A stretch of DNA of 64,000 nt from Terriglobia bacterium (GCA_020073305.1 JAIQFK010000001.1:186001-250000), one strand, 5' to 3'. Counted from the first letter of the stretch, positions 42,295 through 51,106 are shown. Numbers and translations are program-made. Notes: a model not told the origin generated them from the sequence alone.

Positions 42295-43811
42295 CCCTCC
42301 GCCGCCAGCGCCTCACCCAGTACCCGGCCGGTGCTGGAAGAGGGCCATGCCATGCCGGCTACCCGCGCCAGGGTGGGAGCCAGGTCCACCAACTCGACCG
42401 CCGTTTCGAATACTGCGTTCTCAAACGGAGCGCCGTAAAGGATCAGCGGTACGCGCGTGTCGTAATTGTAGAGGGATCCGTAGGAGATGCCGCGTCCGGC
42501 GCCGTAATCCTCCACGTGCTCCGGCCCATAAGCCAGCATGACGTCGCCGGAACGCACAGGGTGGAAGCTGTTGCTGAAACGGCGCGCCCAGTCGCCGGGG
42601 TGGGAGGTGTCGCCATCGGCCGTGTAATAGCCCGTCACTCCCGGTACAGTCAGGGCTGCCTGCCCGGCCAGAACCCGCGCCTCCCTCAGGTCTATATAAG
42701 ATTTTTGCAGCACGTCCTGCCGCAGGTACAGAAACGGATAGATGTACCGCTCCACAAATGCTTTTTTGCGGCCCCCAGTGTCGTAGTGTGCCGAGAGCGC
42801 CTGGTTGATGGTTTTGGCAACCGCATCTCCCGGTACGGCCAGGGTCGCGCGCTTCCCATCCGGGTCCCGGGTGGCGCCGTGGGCCGAGGTGAAGACCAGA
42901 GCGTAGTTCCTGGCGCCTAAGTTCTTGTCCAGCAAGGCCAATAGCAGTTCCACCTCGTGGTCGAGCCGGAGCACCAGCTCCCGCATCAGCGGGGAATCGC
43001 CGCCCAGCTCGTAGCCCAGCAGCGCTCCCGATCCCAGGGCCACCATCAGCAGATCGGTTCCAGGCCCTTGGCCCACCTTCTCCTGGGTGAGGATCTCCCG
43101 CGCCAGGGCCATTTGTGCGGCTTGTCCGAAGGGAGACGCTTTGTAAAGCGCGAGGAACTCCTCCGGACGGGCTTGATCATAGGTCAGGGTCCGAAGCGGC
43201 GGGGCTTCCTTCTTGGCTCCCAGCGCCCGCCACTGGGCGTGCCGGAAGATTTCGGCCGCGTTGGCCTGGCTGTAGGCGGTAATCCACGGGGCATCTCCGG
43301 ACGGACCCCGGGCGCCAAAGTGGCCGGTTGCGTCGAGGTAAAACAGGCTGGCCGGCGCGGCGCCCGAGAGGATCGCCGCGTCGCGGGAATCGAACGCGAC
43401 GGCGTAAACACGGTTGGCCGAGTCCGCAGCCGCAAGTTGCTCCGCAACCGTGGTCGCCTCGAGCGCTTCGGGCATGGCGGCGACCCGCTTCTTGGTGGCG
43501 CGGTCGTACCAGGTATCCGCCACAATGCCGTGGAGCTGCGGATAAGCGCCCGTCGACGTGGTTGCTAAACTAGTCGAAGTAAAGGTAGTTGCCGCGATTT
43601 GGCACTCCGGAAAATAGGCGCCGTCGTCCATCAGGCGGCGGAATCCGCCTGGGCCTAAGAAATTGCCGAATAAATCCAGATAATCCGACCGGAATTCTTC
43701 GGCAATCAGCAAAACCATCAGCTTCGGGTGTGACCGGGCGGCGACGAGAGAGCGGATGCTGGCCGCCCCGCCAGCGGCGAGAGCGGCGAAGAATCTCCGC
43801 GATACTAACAT
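42291..43811 (-). CDS. Alkaline-phosphatase-superfamily protein with degenerate metal site
   Basis: A 506-residue protein from ATG 43811, with a twin-Arg-less signal-like start MLVSRRFFAALAAGGAASIR. The general plan is that of PafA/type I phosphodiesterases (STGAYPQLHGIVADTWYDR, then YDTRVPLILYGAPF near the end). The metal-binding blocks are altered. The usual VDQxRxDYL reads AEEFRSDYL, the DYVGH block reads SGALLGYELGG, SDHG reads SAHGA, and GTTHG reads GISYG. It is therefore probably not an active metallophosphatase. It ends by an ATGA overlap with pyrD. Confidence 0.7.
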   Translation of the reverse strand: MLVSRRFFAALAAGGAASIRSLVAARSHPKLMVLLIAEEFRSDYLDLFGNFLGPGGFRRLMDDGAYFPECQIAATTFTSTSLATTSTGAYPQLHGIVADTWYDRATKKRVAAMPEALEATTVAEQLAAADSANRVYAVAFDSRDAAILSGAAPASLFYLDATGHFGARGPSGDAPWITAYSQANAAEIFRHAQWRALGAKKEAPPLRTLTYDQARPEEFLALYKASPFGQAAQMALAREILTQEKVGQGPGTDLLMVALGSGALLGYELGGDSPLMRELVLRLDHEVELLLALLDKNLGARNYALVFTSAHGATRDPDGKRATLAVPGDAVAKTINQALSAHYDTGGRKKAFVERYIYPFLYLRQDVLQKSYIDLREARVLAGQAALTVPGVTGYYTADGDTSHPGDWARRFSNSFHPVRSGDVMLAYGPEHVEDYGAGRGISYGSLYNYDTRVPLILYGAPFENAVFETAVELVDLAPTLARVAGMAWPSSSTGRVLGEALAAEG

Positions 43812-43814
43812 TTG

Positions 43815-43842
43815 ACAAGAGTGTATCAAACAAAACTCTTGT
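43815..43842. promoter_or_regulatory. Inverted repeats between divergent transcription units
   Basis: ACAAGAGT (43815-43822) and ACTCTTGT (43835-43842) are perfect 8-bp complements with a 12-base spacer. An interleaved pair, AGTGTA (43820-43825) and TACACT (43845-43850), also matches. They lie directly upstream of the phosphatase-like start and about 120 bases upstream of the HTH gene at 43961, so an operator is plausible. A weak -35 TTGACA overlaps it at 43812. Confidence 0.5.
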
Positions 43843-43960
43843 GTTACACTCATACTGTTTTTGAACAGGGCTCTGGAGGGCGTTTCTTCGCTCTAAGGTC
43901 TAAACGTTTTCGAACTTAGAACCGATGTGATAGGAGACGCGCAGGAGGAGGAAAACGACG

Positions 43961-44275
43961 GTGAAACACGACAACAGCATCTTAGGGCTAGCTTCCATCC
44001 GTCGCAACCGAGGATTGTCCCTCGAGCAGATCTCCCAGACTACGAAAATTAGTGTTCGAGCACTGCAGGCGATTGAAGAAGGTGAGTTTAAGAAACTTCC
44101 CGGCGGCATCTACAACACCAGCTATATCCGCCAATACGCTCGGGCCATTGAATTCGATGAGTCCGAGATCCTCGCATACTACCACTCGAGGGCCGATATC
44201 GAGGCGGAAACCACGCTGATTAATGCAGAAAAAAGGATGAATTTAAGAGATTTTCGGTTCATAGTGCAACACTAA
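43961..44275 (+). CDS. RodZ-like N-terminal helix-turn-helix protein without membrane domain
   Basis: A 104-residue protein from GTG 43961, with AGGAGGA upstream. It matches the HTH_25 domain of RodZ: ILGLASIRRNRGLSLEQISQ, TTKISVRALQAIEEGEFKKL, and the YIRQYARAI helix. Unlike RodZ it has no membrane helix or periplasmic domain, so it may be a stand-alone DNA-binding or cytoskeletal adaptor protein. It is divergent from the phosphatase-like/pyrD/dcd operon and separated by the inverted repeats at 43815, a possible autoregulatory site. Confidence 0.8.
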   Translation: MKHDNSILGLASIRRNRGLSLEQISQTTKISVRALQAIEEGEFKKLPGGIYNTSYIRQYARAIEFDESEILAYYHSRADIEAETTLINAEKRMNLRDFRFIVQH

Positions 44276-44316
44276 AACAGGCCCTGCGGTTCGCGCCCGC
44301 CCTCAACCTGTGGTCC

Positions 44317-45177
44317 TTATAGTAACTCCCTACTATCCAACGGATTCCAGCTCGATCTCTCCTCCAAAGTCACATTCAGTACCAGCTCCTTCTGATGACG
44401 CACGACGGTAATTGTCACTGTCTTTTTCGGCCTTGATGATTGCAAAATACTAGATATTTCTTTTGGAGTCGTGATCTTCTCTCCATCCACTTTGACGATA
44501 ACATCCCCGGCTTTAAACCCGGCTTTATCGGCGATCGAATCGTGCGCCACGGATCGGACCAGAACGCCTTCCTTCACGCCAAAGTACTCGCCCAATTGAG
44601 GTTTCAGGGATTCGCTCTCGATTCCCAGGGCCGGGCTGCGCCAGATCATAAAGGCACTGGGAATGTCGGGGATGCGGATGGGTGCCATGGGAGGCACCGC
44701 AGCCAGGTTGGGCATGGCCATCATCATGGGTTCGTCGGGGTCCAGGAGGGCCATCATCGGGGCTTGCCGCTGGCCGATGGAAGCGGACAGCGTTTGGTTT
44801 GCGCCGTTGCGGAAAACCAGCAGGCTGGCGGCCCTGCCGGGCGGGGTTTCACGAACCAGACGCATGAACTGCTCCCCACCCTCCACCCGCGTGCCGTTGT
44901 ACTCGAGCACCACGTCGCCTTCTTTGAGCCCCGCCTTGGCGGCTGGGCTATCGGGGTCGACGCACCGCACCTCAACGCCGCGTTCCTCCTTGAGGTGAAG
45001 CTCCTTGGCGCGGCTGGTCGTCATCTCCACAACCCCCACACCCAGATAACTGGAGTTTGGGTGTTGAACCACGACACTGTGAGAGACGGCGCGGGGGCGC
45101 TCCGGAGGCGCGGCCGAAACGACCGAGACAACAAAGCCTGTCAGGCAAATCCCGCATAAGATTCCAGTGGTTCTCAT
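44317..45177 (-). CDS. Exported double-PDZ protein
   Basis: A 286-residue protein with signal peptide MRTTGILCGICLTGFVVSVV. PDZ 1 is at about residues 42-130 (YLGVGVVEMTTSRAKELHLK, PDSPAAKAGLKEGDVVLEYN) and PDZ 2 at about residues 185-275 (VLVRSVAHDSIADKAGFKAG, DVIVKVDGEKITTP). It has no protease domain of the HtrA type. A Met/Pro-rich linker lies between the domains. Last gene of the sigma operon, so probably a periplasmic adaptor in the same response. Confidence 0.85.
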   Translation of the reverse strand: MRTTGILCGICLTGFVVSVVSAAPPERPRAVSHSVVVQHPNSSYLGVGVVEMTTSRAKELHLKEERGVEVRCVDPDSPAAKAGLKEGDVVLEYNGTRVEGGEQFMRLVRETPPGRAASLLVFRNGANQTLSASIGQRQAPMMALLDPDEPMMMAMPNLAAVPPMAPIRIPDIPSAFMIWRSPALGIESESLKPQLGEYFGVKEGVLVRSVAHDSIADKAGFKAGDVIVKVDGEKITTPKEISSILQSSRPKKTVTITVVRHQKELVLNVTLEERSSWNPLDSRELL

Positions 45178-45185
45178 AAAGTCCT

Positions 45186-46346
45186 CTACTTTTCTTCCCG
45201 CTTAATGTAAATCATGCCGCCAGTCCCGGCCAGCTTCACCAGCGGACCGCCGCCATTGAGCGACCCTTCGGCGACCGTCGCGGCGCCGGTCAGTTTGACC
45301 GCTATGTCCGGAAAGTCGGAGACAATCCGCTTGGGTCCGCCATAGCTGGCGTTCTGGGCCCGCACCGTGACTTTCAGGTTCGACGGAATCCAGACCGTTA
45401 TGTCACCGTGGCTGGTACTGAGAAACGAATCTTCCGCCGGTTGCGTCTGGAACCGCGCGACGATGCTGCCTACCGCGGTGGAGGCTTTGAGACCGCCGCC
45501 GAAACTGGTGAGGCGAATGGCGCCGCCCGCGCTCTCGCACTGCGCACCCGACGCGGAGCCCACCCGAATGGGACCGCCGGCGGAATTGTTGGCGGTGACC
45601 ATGCCCTTGGCGTAACCTACCTCGATGGGGCCGCCCGCCGTATCGGCAATCACGATATTGCCAGCCTGCGCGATGTGGATTCCGCCGCCGTTTGTCGTAC
45701 AGCGCACCGCGCCGTCGACTTGACGGACCGAGATATCTCCGCCGCCGGTCTCAAACAGCGCCTGTCCGTGAATCGTTTCCGCGCGGATGGCTCCGGCGCC
45801 CGAAACACAGTGTGCGTCACCGCCAATCCTGCCGAGCGCGATTTCGCCCGCGGCGGTCTTGGCCACCACGTCACCCGATACCTGGTCGACCGTCACACGG
45901 CCACCTCCGGTTTCGGCTATGACGGCGCCATTAAACTGAGAAGCGTCCACGCTTCCGGCGCGCGTCTCCACGCGAACCTCGCCGGAGTCCTGGGGCGCGG
46001 TCACCTCGAGTTCCGCCATTTCGGAACCACCCTGCACCCACAGGTGCGTGACCTTGCCCTGCCGCGAAAGCCGGACGCGGTAGGCGCTCAGCAGCCGCCG
46101 GGCCTCGGCTTCACTCTTGGCTTTGACGCGTTTGATCACCACATAGGAAAGCTCGCTGCCCGCAATCCCCTTGACGGCGACCGCGCCGAAGGTACTAATG
46201 CGAATGCTGCTCTTGGGAGCCACCTGCTCGGAACCCTTCTGGACTTCCACCCAAAACAGCCCGTTCCGGCGCAAGGAGGGCTCACCGGCAGAAGCTGTTA
46301 CCGCGGCGCACGCCATCAATCCGAGTTTGAGTCCCCAAGCGCGCAT
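45186..46346 (-). CDS. DUF4097-like beta-helix protein (exported)
   Basis: A 386-residue protein from ATG 46346 with signal peptide MRAWGLKLGLMACAAVTASA. Most of it is a regular array of short strands of the DUF4097 adhesin-like type (SVDASQFNGAVIAETGGGRV, VDQVSGDVVAKTAAGEIALG, IRAETIHGQALFETGGGDIS), each with Gly-rich turns, forming a right-handed beta-helix-like body. No enzyme residues are seen. The start overlaps the anti-sigma stop by one base, so it is cotranslated with the regulators. Confidence 0.8.
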   Translation of the reverse strand: MRAWGLKLGLMACAAVTASAGEPSLRRNGLFWVEVQKGSEQVAPKSSIRISTFGAVAVKGIAGSELSYVVIKRVKAKSEAEARRLLSAYRVRLSRQGKVTHLWVQGGSEMAELEVTAPQDSGEVRVETRAGSVDASQFNGAVIAETGGGRVTVDQVSGDVVAKTAAGEIALGRIGGDAHCVSGAGAIRAETIHGQALFETGGGDISVRQVDGAVRCTTNGGGIHIAQAGNIVIADTAGGPIEVGYAKGMVTANNSAGGPIRVGSASGAQCESAGGAIRLTSFGGGLKASTAVGSIVARFQTQPAEDSFLSTSHGDITVWIPSNLKVTVRAQNASYGGPKRIVSDFPDIAVKLTGAATVAEGSLNGGGPLVKLAGTGGMIYIKREEK

Positions 46347-47275
46347 CAAAATGTTCCGACGGACGCGTTCATGTCACGCAGCGCGTTCTGGCAGCGCATC
46401 CGGACGTAGCTGTTGTCTTCCTTGCCAACCAGGGTCTGGAGGATTCTGACGGTGGCATCATCCTTGTGCGCGATCAACAGGTCGATGACCTGGATGCGCA
46501 CTCCGGGATTCTGGTCCTTCAGCAACACCTGGGCGAGCGTCTTGCGAACGTCGGGATCGGCGGCAAAACTCTTCAGCCCTTCGAGCGCCTTGAGACGGAC
46601 GCCGGGATTGGCATCATGGGTGACGGCCTCGATCAAGGCGGTTCGCACCTCGACCGAAGCGCTGCGATCCTTGAGCAGTTCGACCGACTCCACGCGCACC
46701 CCGGGGTTGTCCGGCTCGCGGGCCGCGGCCAGCAGGAGGCGCTGAATATTCTGATCCTCAAGCCGGCCGGAAATGACTCGCCGGTGGGTTTCGTCGAGAG
46801 CAATTTGCACACGGCCGGAGTTATCAGGCTGTACGGAGCGGATGCTGGAGACCATGGCTTCGGTTCCGGGGAAACCCAAGCCCCCCGGGCCGAAATTGAC
46901 GAAGCGCGCAGCGAAAAATCCCAGCGCCACCAGGGCCACCGCGCCGGCAGGGCGCGTGAACCGGATGCCCGGATGCCAGAGAGAGTGGAAGGCTTCGCGA
47001 AACAGGCCCCAGGGGTCGGAAGCACGATGACTTACGGCGGGCGCTTCCTCCCGATAGACGGCGCGAATCAGTTCGTGACGGCACTCGGCCAACAGACTGG
47101 GAGGCGGCGCCAACTGGTTCCGATCGAGTGCGGCGGCGAGCGACTTCTGCCGGCCGAGTTCCTCGCGGCATCCGGCGCAGACGTGCAAGTGCTCCTCTAC
47201 ACTCTCTTCAACCTCGGGCGCCAGCTCTCCATAGTGATAGAGAGGAATCGCTTTGGCTACCGCATCACAAGTCAT
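46346..47275 (-). CDS. zf-HC2 anti-sigma factor fused to HEAT repeats
   Basis: A 309-residue protein. The N-terminus has the zinc-binding anti-sigma motif HxxxCxxC (H29, C33, C36 in VEEHLHVCAGCREELGRQ). One membrane helix lies at about residues 108-126. Residues of about 150-305 form HEAT-like repeats outside the membrane (LLAAAREPDNPGVRVESVEL, AVTHDANPGVRLKALEGLKS, LLKDQNPGVRIQVIDLLIAH). The topology fits a sigma-binding cytoplasmic part and a periplasmic sensing part. Overlaps the sigma gene by 4 bases (ATGA). Confidence 0.85.
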   Translation of the reverse strand: MTCDAVAKAIPLYHYGELAPEVEESVEEHLHVCAGCREELGRQKSLAAALDRNQLAPPPSLLAECRHELIRAVYREEAPAVSHRASDPWGLFREAFHSLWHPGIRFTRPAGAVALVALGFFAARFVNFGPGGLGFPGTEAMVSSIRSVQPDNSGRVQIALDETHRRVISGRLEDQNIQRLLLAAAREPDNPGVRVESVELLKDRSASVEVRTALIEAVTHDANPGVRLKALEGLKSFAADPDVRKTLAQVLLKDQNPGVRIQVIDLLIAHKDDATVRILQTLVGKEDNSYVRMRCQNALRDMNASVGTF

Positions 47276-47889
47276 ACCAAATCTCCTAATACACCCCGCA
47301 TTTTCTGAGTTGCGCGAAACAGGCAGTTCTTGGCCGCCTCTTCGCTAGTGCCCAACATGTCGCCGATGGTGCGCAAGCGGAGGCCTTGATAGTGGCGCAG
47401 TTCGAAGACCATGCGCTCGCGGGCCGTCAGATCGGCGAGCGCGGCGCTAATGCGGTCGGCCAACTGGCGATTCCACATGCGCCGTTCCGGGTCCTCGTGG
47501 GCGCCTTCGTGCTCGAAACTGTCCATGCGATCCACGGGGCCGTCGGCGGTTTCCACAACGGCCGACTCTTCCCGCCGCACTTTCCGTTTGCGCAGATGGT
47601 CTAAACAAATGTTCGTCACAATGCGATACAGCCACGTATGAAAACTGCAGTCGAACCGGAACGTATGGATGTTCCGGTAGACCCGCAAAAAGGCTTCCTG
47701 ATACACATCTCGGGCGTCCTCCGGGGACCGCAGCAAGTTCATGGCGAGCCGAAGCACACTTTGGTCGTAAGCCCGGACCAGTTGCTCGAAGGCATCCTGG
47801 TCGCCGTGCTGGACCGCGCGGATTACGGCGGCTTCATCCACTTTTGCGACAGCCCGGGCACTCACGGCACCGGCCGCGTCCTGAAGCAT
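47272..47889 (-). CDS. ECF sigma factor
   Basis: A 205-residue sigma factor from ATG 47889, with GGGGG upstream. Region 2 is LLRSPEDARDVYQEAFLRVY followed by TFRFDCSFHTWLYRIVTNIC and DHLRKRK. Region 4 is LTARERMVFELRHYQGLRLR, then IGDMLGTSEEAAKNCLFRAT. The gene heads a four-gene operon with its anti-sigma factor, the beta-helix protein and the PDZ protein. It probably controls an envelope response; autoregulation is likely but no promoter is assigned. Confidence 0.9.
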   Translation of the reverse strand: MLQDAAGAVSARAVAKVDEAAVIRAVQHGDQDAFEQLVRAYDQSVLRLAMNLLRSPEDARDVYQEAFLRVYRNIHTFRFDCSFHTWLYRIVTNICLDHLRKRKVRREESAVVETADGPVDRMDSFEHEGAHEDPERRMWNRQLADRISAALADLTARERMVFELRHYQGLRLRTIGDMLGTSEEAAKNCLFRATQKMRGVLGDLV

Positions 47890-48118
47890 AACCCCCGACT
47901 TTAACTCAAAAACTCTTCCACCCACTGAGGATAGACGCGACAGTTACGAATAGGTAACGACGCCGGCGCCGGGGTTGTGGGTGAAAACCGCGACGCGACA
48001 TGGCAGCTAAATGACACAAAAAACAGAGGGTTACCAATCGTCGGGTACGGAGCGCATCACGCTAAACGACAAACTGCTCAACCGCTGCTCGCCGCAGGCA
48101 ATCATGGCCGTGAAAGGG

Positions 48119-48182
48119 AAAAGGGGACAGACAGACGCAATTATGGCGGGCTCTTAGGAAATGCGTCTGTCCCCTTTAGCCC
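48119..48182. repeat. RAYT-type extragenic palindrome
   Basis: AAAGGGGACAG(ACAG)ACGCA on the left pairs with TGCGTCTGTCCCCTTT (48162-48177). The right end reads GTCCCCTTTAGCCC (48169-48182). The left arm has an extra 4 bases. Such palindromes are typical of REP elements mobilised by IS200-like REP-associated transposases, but no transposase gene is present. The rest of the 393-base gap between the sigma gene and the ATPase gene (47890-48282) holds no gene that I can see. Confidence 0.65.
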
Positions 48183-48282
48183 CCAGGAGCAGTGAACGGC
48201 CAGTCTGTCACCCTTTTTCCGTCGTAAGGAATCAAGCTGGACAGCCCTCCGGCTGCGCACGATTGGGTCTGGCACACGGGTC

Positions 48283-50220
48283 TTACCACCAGTTCAGTCT
48301 GGCTATGGACTGACTATATGAGGAGGCGACTTCTTTGAACCGATCCACGGAGCCGCCGAATAGGCCAGCTTTTATGGGGGGCCACGAGTCACCTTCGGAG
48401 TCTGCTTCTGCCATTACCCGACTGAGCGGGCCAATACTACCCGAGAGGCCTTCTTTCCAGCCGAATCGTCCCACCGGCCCCCAGGGGCGACCGATTGCGC
48501 CCGAGTACCGAGAAGCATGTTCAAGAGCGTATAAAACCTCGAAGCGGTCAAAAGCGGACTCGTAGTCCGAACTGAGGAACAACAGATCATCAAGAAGGGG
48601 TTGCAGGAGCTTGAACAAATATTCACTGCGAGGCGTGAACTGTTTCTCGTGTCCTGGCAATGCTTTGAACTCGTCGTGGAGTGAGTTCATTGCTCGCGCA
48701 ACGGCACGAATTAGAGTCGAGTCCGCGCCAGGTGAACCATCGGTGCCGGAAATCGGGGTGAGCATCAATTCACGCAGGTTGTCATATCTGTTTGCGCTGA
48801 CTGCCGCGATCCCTCCCGAATACAGAAGAAGTAGTCCGGGGTACCAGCGAAGCTCCAGCCAAGCATGAATGGCAGATTGCAGCTTCAGACGATCACAAAA
48901 CCGCTTTGGACCTAGGGTGAGTACACTTCGATGGCCAGGTCCTCCCCAAAACCCAAGGAGTGCCTGGATTCGCAGAAGGTCGGTACATACGGCCTCATAC
49001 TGGTGCAAACGTACTGCAAACTCCTCGCTCGAATACGAGCCTTGGACGGGAAAGTGATCATCGGTTGTTTGGGACAGAACCTCACGAACCTCTTGCGCAA
49101 CAAGGTCGTGCAGTTTTAGCCGGAAGCGCTCTTCGGACAAGTATTCCTTCGCTGCCTGAACCTTGACCGAGCCCGCAGCAAGCTGCGACGCTGACGCACC
49201 CCGGTCTTCAGTTAATCGCGAGATCCTCCATGGAGAATCTGCCTCAACCAGGATGTTCGTGAACGCTGCGTAACTACGGGATATAGAAAGCCGATTGCCA
49301 CGTTGTTCAATCAGGGCAGCAATTTCCTCTCCATATGAGTACCGAGGGACATGCTGGATTTGTACTTCGTCGAAGTAATTCTTGAGACTGCACGACGGCA
49401 GTTCGTATATTTCCGCGAACACATCCTCAAATTGGCTCTGATACCCCGCGCTTCTTTCCGCCTCGTCCGGATCGCCAAATCGCCACTTCTCAAGCAGCCC
49501 TGGCTCGGAAACATCAACTCGGGAGGGTAAGGGGAATATCGTCAACGGCCGAAGGTCGTCGGACTGCCTTCGGTAAACAGCTGCCTTCTTAAGGACGTCA
49601 ATCCCGCCAAGCAGGCTTTGTCGGTTTGGCGTGAACACGAACACGAGTTGGTCTGGCAGAAGCGCCGTGCATATCCCGCTGATGTCGTTAAGCCCCGTCC
49701 GGGAATCGATTAATACGTAATCATATTGCTCTGCCAAATGCTCGGCGAGAATACGGATCAATGACGGAGCGTAATCGAAAAACCGACGCCAATCGAAAGC
49801 GCTTACTCGCTCAGAATAATCTTGATCGAAGCGGCCGGCTGGCATTAGATCAACTTTAGGAACGACGGTTTTCACGACATAGTCAGAGAGTGAGGTCTGG
49901 CGGACGAGTTCCGCGGCAGTATCTTCAGAGGGACTTCCCGAGTCGGCGCGCGCAGTCACCTCATTGAGTTCGCGGAAAAGCTCAATTACACCTTTCGGTG
50001 TCGGAGAGGCGTCGGAGCCGGGTACCTTCAGTGGCGGCCGCGTATTGCGGAAGAAGTGATGTAAACCAGGGGCGTCTAGGTCCCAATCGACTGCTAGGAC
50101 ACCCCTCTTCACGTCGACGCGTCGCGCCAGGAAGCACGCAACGTTTGCGAGCGCCATGGAACGACCCGTGCCACCCTTGTAGGAGTAAAACGTTATGACT
50201 TTGCCACGCTCGGTTCCCAT
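48283..50220 (-). CDS. KGGTGR-type ParA/MinD-like ATPase with C-terminal effector-like half
   Basis: A 645-residue protein from ATG 50220. Residues 1 to about 320 form a SIMIBI P-loop ATPase. The deviant Walker A is YSYKGGTGRSMALANVA (K15-GGTGRS), followed by VLAVDWDLDAPGLHHFF. Walker B is YDYVLIDSRTGLNDISG, then LVFVFTPNRQS. This variant opens the ATPases of FxSxx-COOH and related TIR-linked systems, not partition proteins. Residues of about 330-645 are alpha-helical and unassigned (LEVRWYPGLLLLYSG-like segment, then YDNLRELMLTPIS). The TIR gene lies only 3 bases upstream, so the two form one unit. Base composition looks more AT-rich than the neighbours. Flanked by palindromic repeats. Confidence 0.8.
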   Translation of the reverse strand: MGTERGKVITFYSYKGGTGRSMALANVACFLARRVDVKRGVLAVDWDLDAPGLHHFFRNTRPPLKVPGSDASPTPKGVIELFRELNEVTARADSGSPSEDTAAELVRQTSLSDYVVKTVVPKVDLMPAGRFDQDYSERVSAFDWRRFFDYAPSLIRILAEHLAEQYDYVLIDSRTGLNDISGICTALLPDQLVFVFTPNRQSLLGGIDVLKKAAVYRRQSDDLRPLTIFPLPSRVDVSEPGLLEKWRFGDPDEAERSAGYQSQFEDVFAEIYELPSCSLKNYFDEVQIQHVPRYSYGEEIAALIEQRGNRLSISRSYAAFTNILVEADSPWRISRLTEDRGASASQLAAGSVKVQAAKEYLSEERFRLKLHDLVAQEVREVLSQTTDDHFPVQGSYSSEEFAVRLHQYEAVCTDLLRIQALLGFWGGPGHRSVLTLGPKRFCDRLKLQSAIHAWLELRWYPGLLLLYSGGIAAVSANRYDNLRELMLTPISGTDGSPGADSTLIRAVARAMNSLHDEFKALPGHEKQFTPRSEYLFKLLQPLLDDLLFLSSDYESAFDRFEVLYALEHASRYSGAIGRPWGPVGRFGWKEGLSGSIGPLSRVMAEADSEGDSWPPIKAGLFGGSVDRFKEVASSYSQSIARLNWW

Positions 50221-50223
50221 TGC

Positions 50224-50868
50224 CTATTTCTCTCCCGCTCCAGGGAACTTCATTCGAGGAAGATGGAGCCCCTGTAGCCAAGCTTTGGTCTCATCCTCAT
50301 CGGGCAGTCGAAAATCGTCGGCACCATCGAAAGGAATGTCGGTCTCCTCAAAGCACTGACACCTTGCGTTTATGTACGCGGCGATCTCTTTGATCTTTGG
50401 CGCGTAACGAGGATGTTTTAAAAGCTCCTCATCCAGGAGCATGAACTTGCTGAAGTCCTCGTACTGCCGGCGAGCGGCTATCTCGGGCGGGATCGCGCTC
50501 TCACCCCGCAGAACAACAGGAATGATCACGCTGTGGTTTTGATCCTCGACATTGCGCAAAAGCGGCAGACGTATTGCTTCCAGCGCACACATCGCTCGGT
50601 ATTCCCTCGCGCAGTATGGGTGCTTCGCATCGAAGTAGTTTGGCTGATAAACGATCACCATGCACACACTCTCGTAGAGTGCTCGTGCTAGGGCTTCATT
50701 GTAGAAATCGCCGCTGTTGAGCCGTTCCAGGTCGACATACACTCCCTCGTCTCTTAACAACTCCAGTTCACTGGCGAGGGCGTCGCGGAACTCTGTGATA
50801 AACCGCTGCTTGATCTGCCGTTGACCGTGACGATAGCTGAGAAAGCATGAGTTCTTGAACGAAGGCAC
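50224..50868 (-). CDS. TIR-domain protein
   Basis: A 214-residue protein from GTG 50868. CFLSYRHGQRQIKQRFITEF matches the TIR beta-A/alpha-A block, VYVDLERLNSGDFYNEALAR the BB-loop region, and MVIVYQPNYFDAKHPYCARE the alpha-C region. E89 in YCAREY is in the position of the catalytic glutamate of TIR NAD-hydrolases. The C-terminal 100 residues are helical and charged. Together with the downstream KGGTGR ATPase this looks like a two-gene antiphage unit, with TIR as the toxic NAD-degrading effector and the ATPase as sensor or switch. That role is inference. Confidence 0.8.
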   Translation of the reverse strand: MPSFKNSCFLSYRHGQRQIKQRFITEFRDALASELELLRDEGVYVDLERLNSGDFYNEALARALYESVCMVIVYQPNYFDAKHPYCAREYRAMCALEAIRLPLLRNVEDQNHSVIIPVVLRGESAIPPEIAARRQYEDFSKFMLLDEELLKHPRYAPKIKEIAAYINARCQCFEETDIPFDGADDFRLPDEDETKAWLQGLHLPRMKFPGAGEK

Positions 50869-51106
50869 GGTTCGTCACCAGGAGCGAGTTCGATTCTGCG
50901 CGGACAAACCCAAACCGAGCAACGGCTCGCGACAGCCTGTCCTCAGCAAAGTGCCAGTTTAGCACCGTGCCGCGCAGATGCCCTCATGTCACGCGGCCTT
51001 TGAGTCAGAGGAGCGTCACACGGCTATGCTTCCGCTTGACCACGCTCACCGAAAGCACCCGCTCGTGATACGACAACTCGGTGACGGACCGTTACCGTAA
51101 GAACCC

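Noticed and set aside
43855-43868. LexA-like box CTGTTTTTGAACAG
   Set aside because: The spacing is 6 rather than the 8 bases of the CTGT-N8-ACAG site, and no SOS gene is nearby.
50869-51000. Possible sigma-54 site (TGGCAC...TTGC) upstream of the TIR gene
   Set aside because: The spacing between the two blocks is far too short.
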